From: an uncultured Pseudomonadota bacterium
GTDB lineage: Bacteria; Pseudomonadota; Gammaproteobacteria; Methylococcales; Methylomonadaceae
Direction of reading: 5' to 3'
Assembly: GCA_903902945.1 (NCBI GenBank)
Contig: CAIUWU010000231.1
Span: forward strand, 1 to 9,254
Length of the DNA: 9,254 bases
Positions 8,021 through 9,254 of this stretch are shown piece after piece. The translations under genes and the position numbers were made by a program. Under the pieces are notes generated by a model, which saw nothing but the letters and a program-made list of their open reading frames with translations, ran no database searches and was not told where the DNA came from. Within the stretch, counting starts at the first letter, position 1; each line of letters opens with the position of its first letter.

Positions 8021-8128
8021 TAAACATGTAGGTAGGATATGTCGATAGGGTAAACATGTAAATGAAACATGTCGAAATCGCAGCCATTGTTAGACATGTT
8101 GGTTTTTCATGTCGATTACTTAGACATG
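8021..8128. repeat. Operator-like array of 25-bp inverted-repeat units upstream of fic
   Basis: Three units occupy 8021-8045, 8051-8075 and 8091-8115. Each is TARACATG, a 9-base spacer of varied sequence, then CATGTCGA (TATGTCGA in the first). A fourth left half-site TAGACATG is at 8121-8128 without a partner. Within a unit the two half-sites are inverted relative to each other, with a consistent difference at the second base (A on the left, C on the right). Gaps between units are 5, 15 and 5 bases, so equivalent positions repeat every 30, 40 and 30 bases, near whole helical turns. The first unit ends 15 bases from the fic start codon. A regulator-binding array controlling fic is the simplest reading; subterminal transposase sites are the alternative. 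Confidence 0.8.
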
Positions 8129-8150
8129 ACCGGGTAACACCGGTTTTTTT
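8129..8150 (+). terminator. Orphan intrinsic terminator facing away from fic
   Basis: ACCGG (8129-8133) and CCGGT (8140-8144) form a stem with a GTAACA loop, followed by a run of seven T (8144-8150). It is oriented to stop plus-strand transcription, but the nearest gene to its left is fic on the minus strand. The following bases GTGCCTAT resemble those after the yicC terminator (GTGCCCAT). It is probably left over from an arrangement that existed before the fic segment arrived, or it insulates the downstream regulator gene. Confidence 0.65.
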
Positions 8151-8487
8151 GTGCCTATGTGTTCCCCGCTGAGCATTTGGCGCATCAAAGATCAAGCTAA
8201 ATTCATTCATGATAATTCGCGGTGTTGACGCCGGCTGAAACTTGACTGGGGCTTTCCTGTCCTGTCCAAAAATTAGATAGTAGCTTCGCAACTGCTGAGC
8301 ATCTTTTTTGCAAAATTCGGCGGTTGGCGAATTTTTAAGTTACACTAAAAATAACTTTTTATAACAAAATCTATTCTCGCTCAATAAACTGGAGCTGTTT
8401 GTTAGCTGTGATTGATGGTTCTCGTTTTGGTTTTCTGGATTAGCTAGATTTCAAGTACAAATTCAGTGGGATTAACAGGGGGTTAAG
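8151..8487. other. Non-coding region upstream of the PAS-LuxR gene
   Basis: No convincing gene is present in this stretch. It holds a short direct repeat (CTGTC twice near 8256-8266), then an AT-rich segment from about 8300 to 8370 that includes the dyad listed separately and a TATAAC near 8360. TATAAC could be a -10, but it has no -35 at normal distance. The Shine-Dalgarno of the next gene (AGGGGG, 8477-8482) closes the region. The length suggests a regulated promoter, which I cannot place precisely. Confidence 0.5.
8312..8335. promoter_or_regulatory. Dyad symmetry upstream of the PAS-LuxR gene
   Basis: AAAATTCG (8312-8319) and CGAATTTT (8328-8335) are perfect inverted repeats around GCGGTTGG. 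The stem is AT-rich and not followed by a clean T-tract, so an operator for a dimeric regulator is as likely as a terminator. It lies about 150 bases before the start codon of the regulator gene. Confidence 0.35.
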
Positions 8488-9147
8488 ATGCCGACAGATA
8501 CAAATAATCATGAATTAATCGATCGCGAAGCCAGTTTCAGAATTCTGGCCGATGCAGCGCCTTTTATGATTTGGCTATCGGGAACCGATAAGCTTTGTTA
8601 CTGGTTTAATAAAAGTTGGTTGCAGTTTACCGGACACACGCTCGCACAGGAGTCGGGTAATGGTTGGTCCGAAGGTGTCCATCCTGATGATCTGGACAGA
8701 TGTCTGGATATTTACAACACTTTTTTTGATAGACGTCTGCCGTTCAGAATGAAATACCGCTTGTTAAGGCATGACGGCATTTATCGCTGGATTGATGATG
8801 TCGGCGCGCCACGCTTCAATGATCAAACGCAGTTCGAAGGGTATATCGGTTCTTGTACCGATATCACCGAACTGATGCAGCCAGAGCCGGTATTTGATTA
8901 CGATGATGTGCTGGAGCAGATGTATTACGGCAAAATCGTCCTTACCCCCAAAGAGACTCAAGTTCTCGAGTATTTGTCGCAGGGATGCACAGTAGCGGAA
9001 ATCGCCCAGTGCTTGTACATTTCCAGCCACACTGTCATTCATCATAAAAAATCGATTTTTTCGAAACTGGGTACCTCAAATGCGCTCAAAACCATCGCTA
9101 TTGCTAAAAAGTTGAATCTGATTAAGTCCGTCAACCGACCTTCTTGA
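8488..9147 (+). CDS. PAS domain-LuxR-type transcriptional regulator
   Basis: The 219-residue protein looks cytoplasmic, with no signal peptide or membrane segment. Residues 13-128 form one PAS domain of the PAS_3 type with its PAC end (the fold runs through RLLRHDGIYRWIDD to GYIGSCTDITE). A short acidic linker follows. Residues 151-212 form a LuxR/GerE helix-turn-helix (LTPKETQVLEYLSQG, then the recognition region near ISSHTVIHHKKSIFSKLG). No receiver domain is present, so activity should depend on a ligand, cofactor or partner bound by the PAS domain, which cannot be named from sequence. AGGGGG five bases before the ATG is a strong ribosome site. No partner kinase is adjacent in this window. 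The gene symbol is not known to me. Confidence 0.9.
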   Translation: MPTDTNNHELIDREASFRILADAAPFMIWLSGTDKLCYWFNKSWLQFTGHTLAQESGNGWSEGVHPDDLDRCLDIYNTFFDRRLPFRMKYRLLRHDGIYRWIDDVGAPRFNDQTQFEGYIGSCTDITELMQPEPVFDYDDVLEQMYYGKIVLTPKETQVLEYLSQGCTVAEIAQCLYISSHTVIHHKKSIFSKLGTSNALKTIAIAKKLNLIKSVNRPS

Positions 9148-9254
9148 AACCCTGCATTGAATTTTTAAGATCAACACCTCGGCTTTTAGCAAAGAGCCTG
9201 TATCAATTTGTCCGTTTGGCGACTGATTTTCATAATGCATTGTTTTTTCTTGAA
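9148..9254. other. Right-edge non-coding sequence
   Basis: Nothing recognisable is present after the PAS-LuxR stop. There is only a poor GGCT/AGCC pairing without a good T-tract. An ATG at 9235 opens a frame that runs off the window after six codons, too few to judge. Confidence 0.4.

Noticed and set aside
8021..8128. CRISPR array
   Set aside because: The 30-bp periodicity comes from paired inverted half-sites with 9-base spacers. There are no spacers of uniform 30-40 base length between long identical repeats and no cas genes.
8016..8291. Minus-strand open frame of 91 codons upstream of fic
   Set aside because: It reads through the repeat array and the terminator hairpin, has an odd composition and no recognisable domain. 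Its apparent length comes from repeat-derived codons.
9200..9254. Start of a gene at the right edge
   Set aside because: Only a few codons are available on either strand, with no ribosome site or motif to support a call.

Overview
The window reads as chromosomal DNA of a gammaproteobacterium. Mfd has the E. coli/Pseudomonas length and layout, the redox two-component pair is of the RegB/RegA (PrrBA, RoxSR) type, and YicC has the E. coli length of 287 residues. Base composition is about 50% G+C. A methanotroph-like or other quinone-respiring lineage would fit, but no gene here proves a genus.

Layout: (1) Positions 1-65 are the tail of an unidentified plus-strand gene. It is followed by a hairpin terminator that it apparently shares with the convergent mfd gene. 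(2) mfd (114-3563, minus) encodes the transcription-repair coupling factor and has a TATAAT -10 element. (3) Divergent from it, a redox sensor kinase (regB/roxS type, 3708-5090) overlaps its response regulator (regA/roxR type, 5068-5616) by 23 bases. yicC (5653-6516) follows in the same direction and ends in a strong intrinsic terminator. (4) 6580-8130 looks like an accessory insert: an IS3-family transposase C-terminal fragment, a minus-strand class II Fic adenylyltransferase gene resembling Shewanella SoFic, and an ordered operator-like repeat array upstream of fic. A plus-strand terminator with no plus-strand gene in front of it closes this segment. (5) 8151-8487 is non-coding and includes a dyad. 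It leads to a PAS-LuxR regulator without a receiver domain (8488-9147). The last 107 bases hold nothing recognisable.

How the genes may work together: RegB senses the membrane quinone/redox state and phosphorylates RegA. yicC (RNase) may be co-transcribed with them. The fic segment is probably independent cargo. The best lead in the window is the array between fic and the orphan terminator. It has three copies of a 25-bp inverted-repeat unit (TARACATG, 9-bp spacer, CATGTCGA) plus a fourth half-site cut off exactly at the terminator hairpin, with centre spacings of 30 and 40 bp. This looks like a phased operator for fic, or less likely a transposon end.
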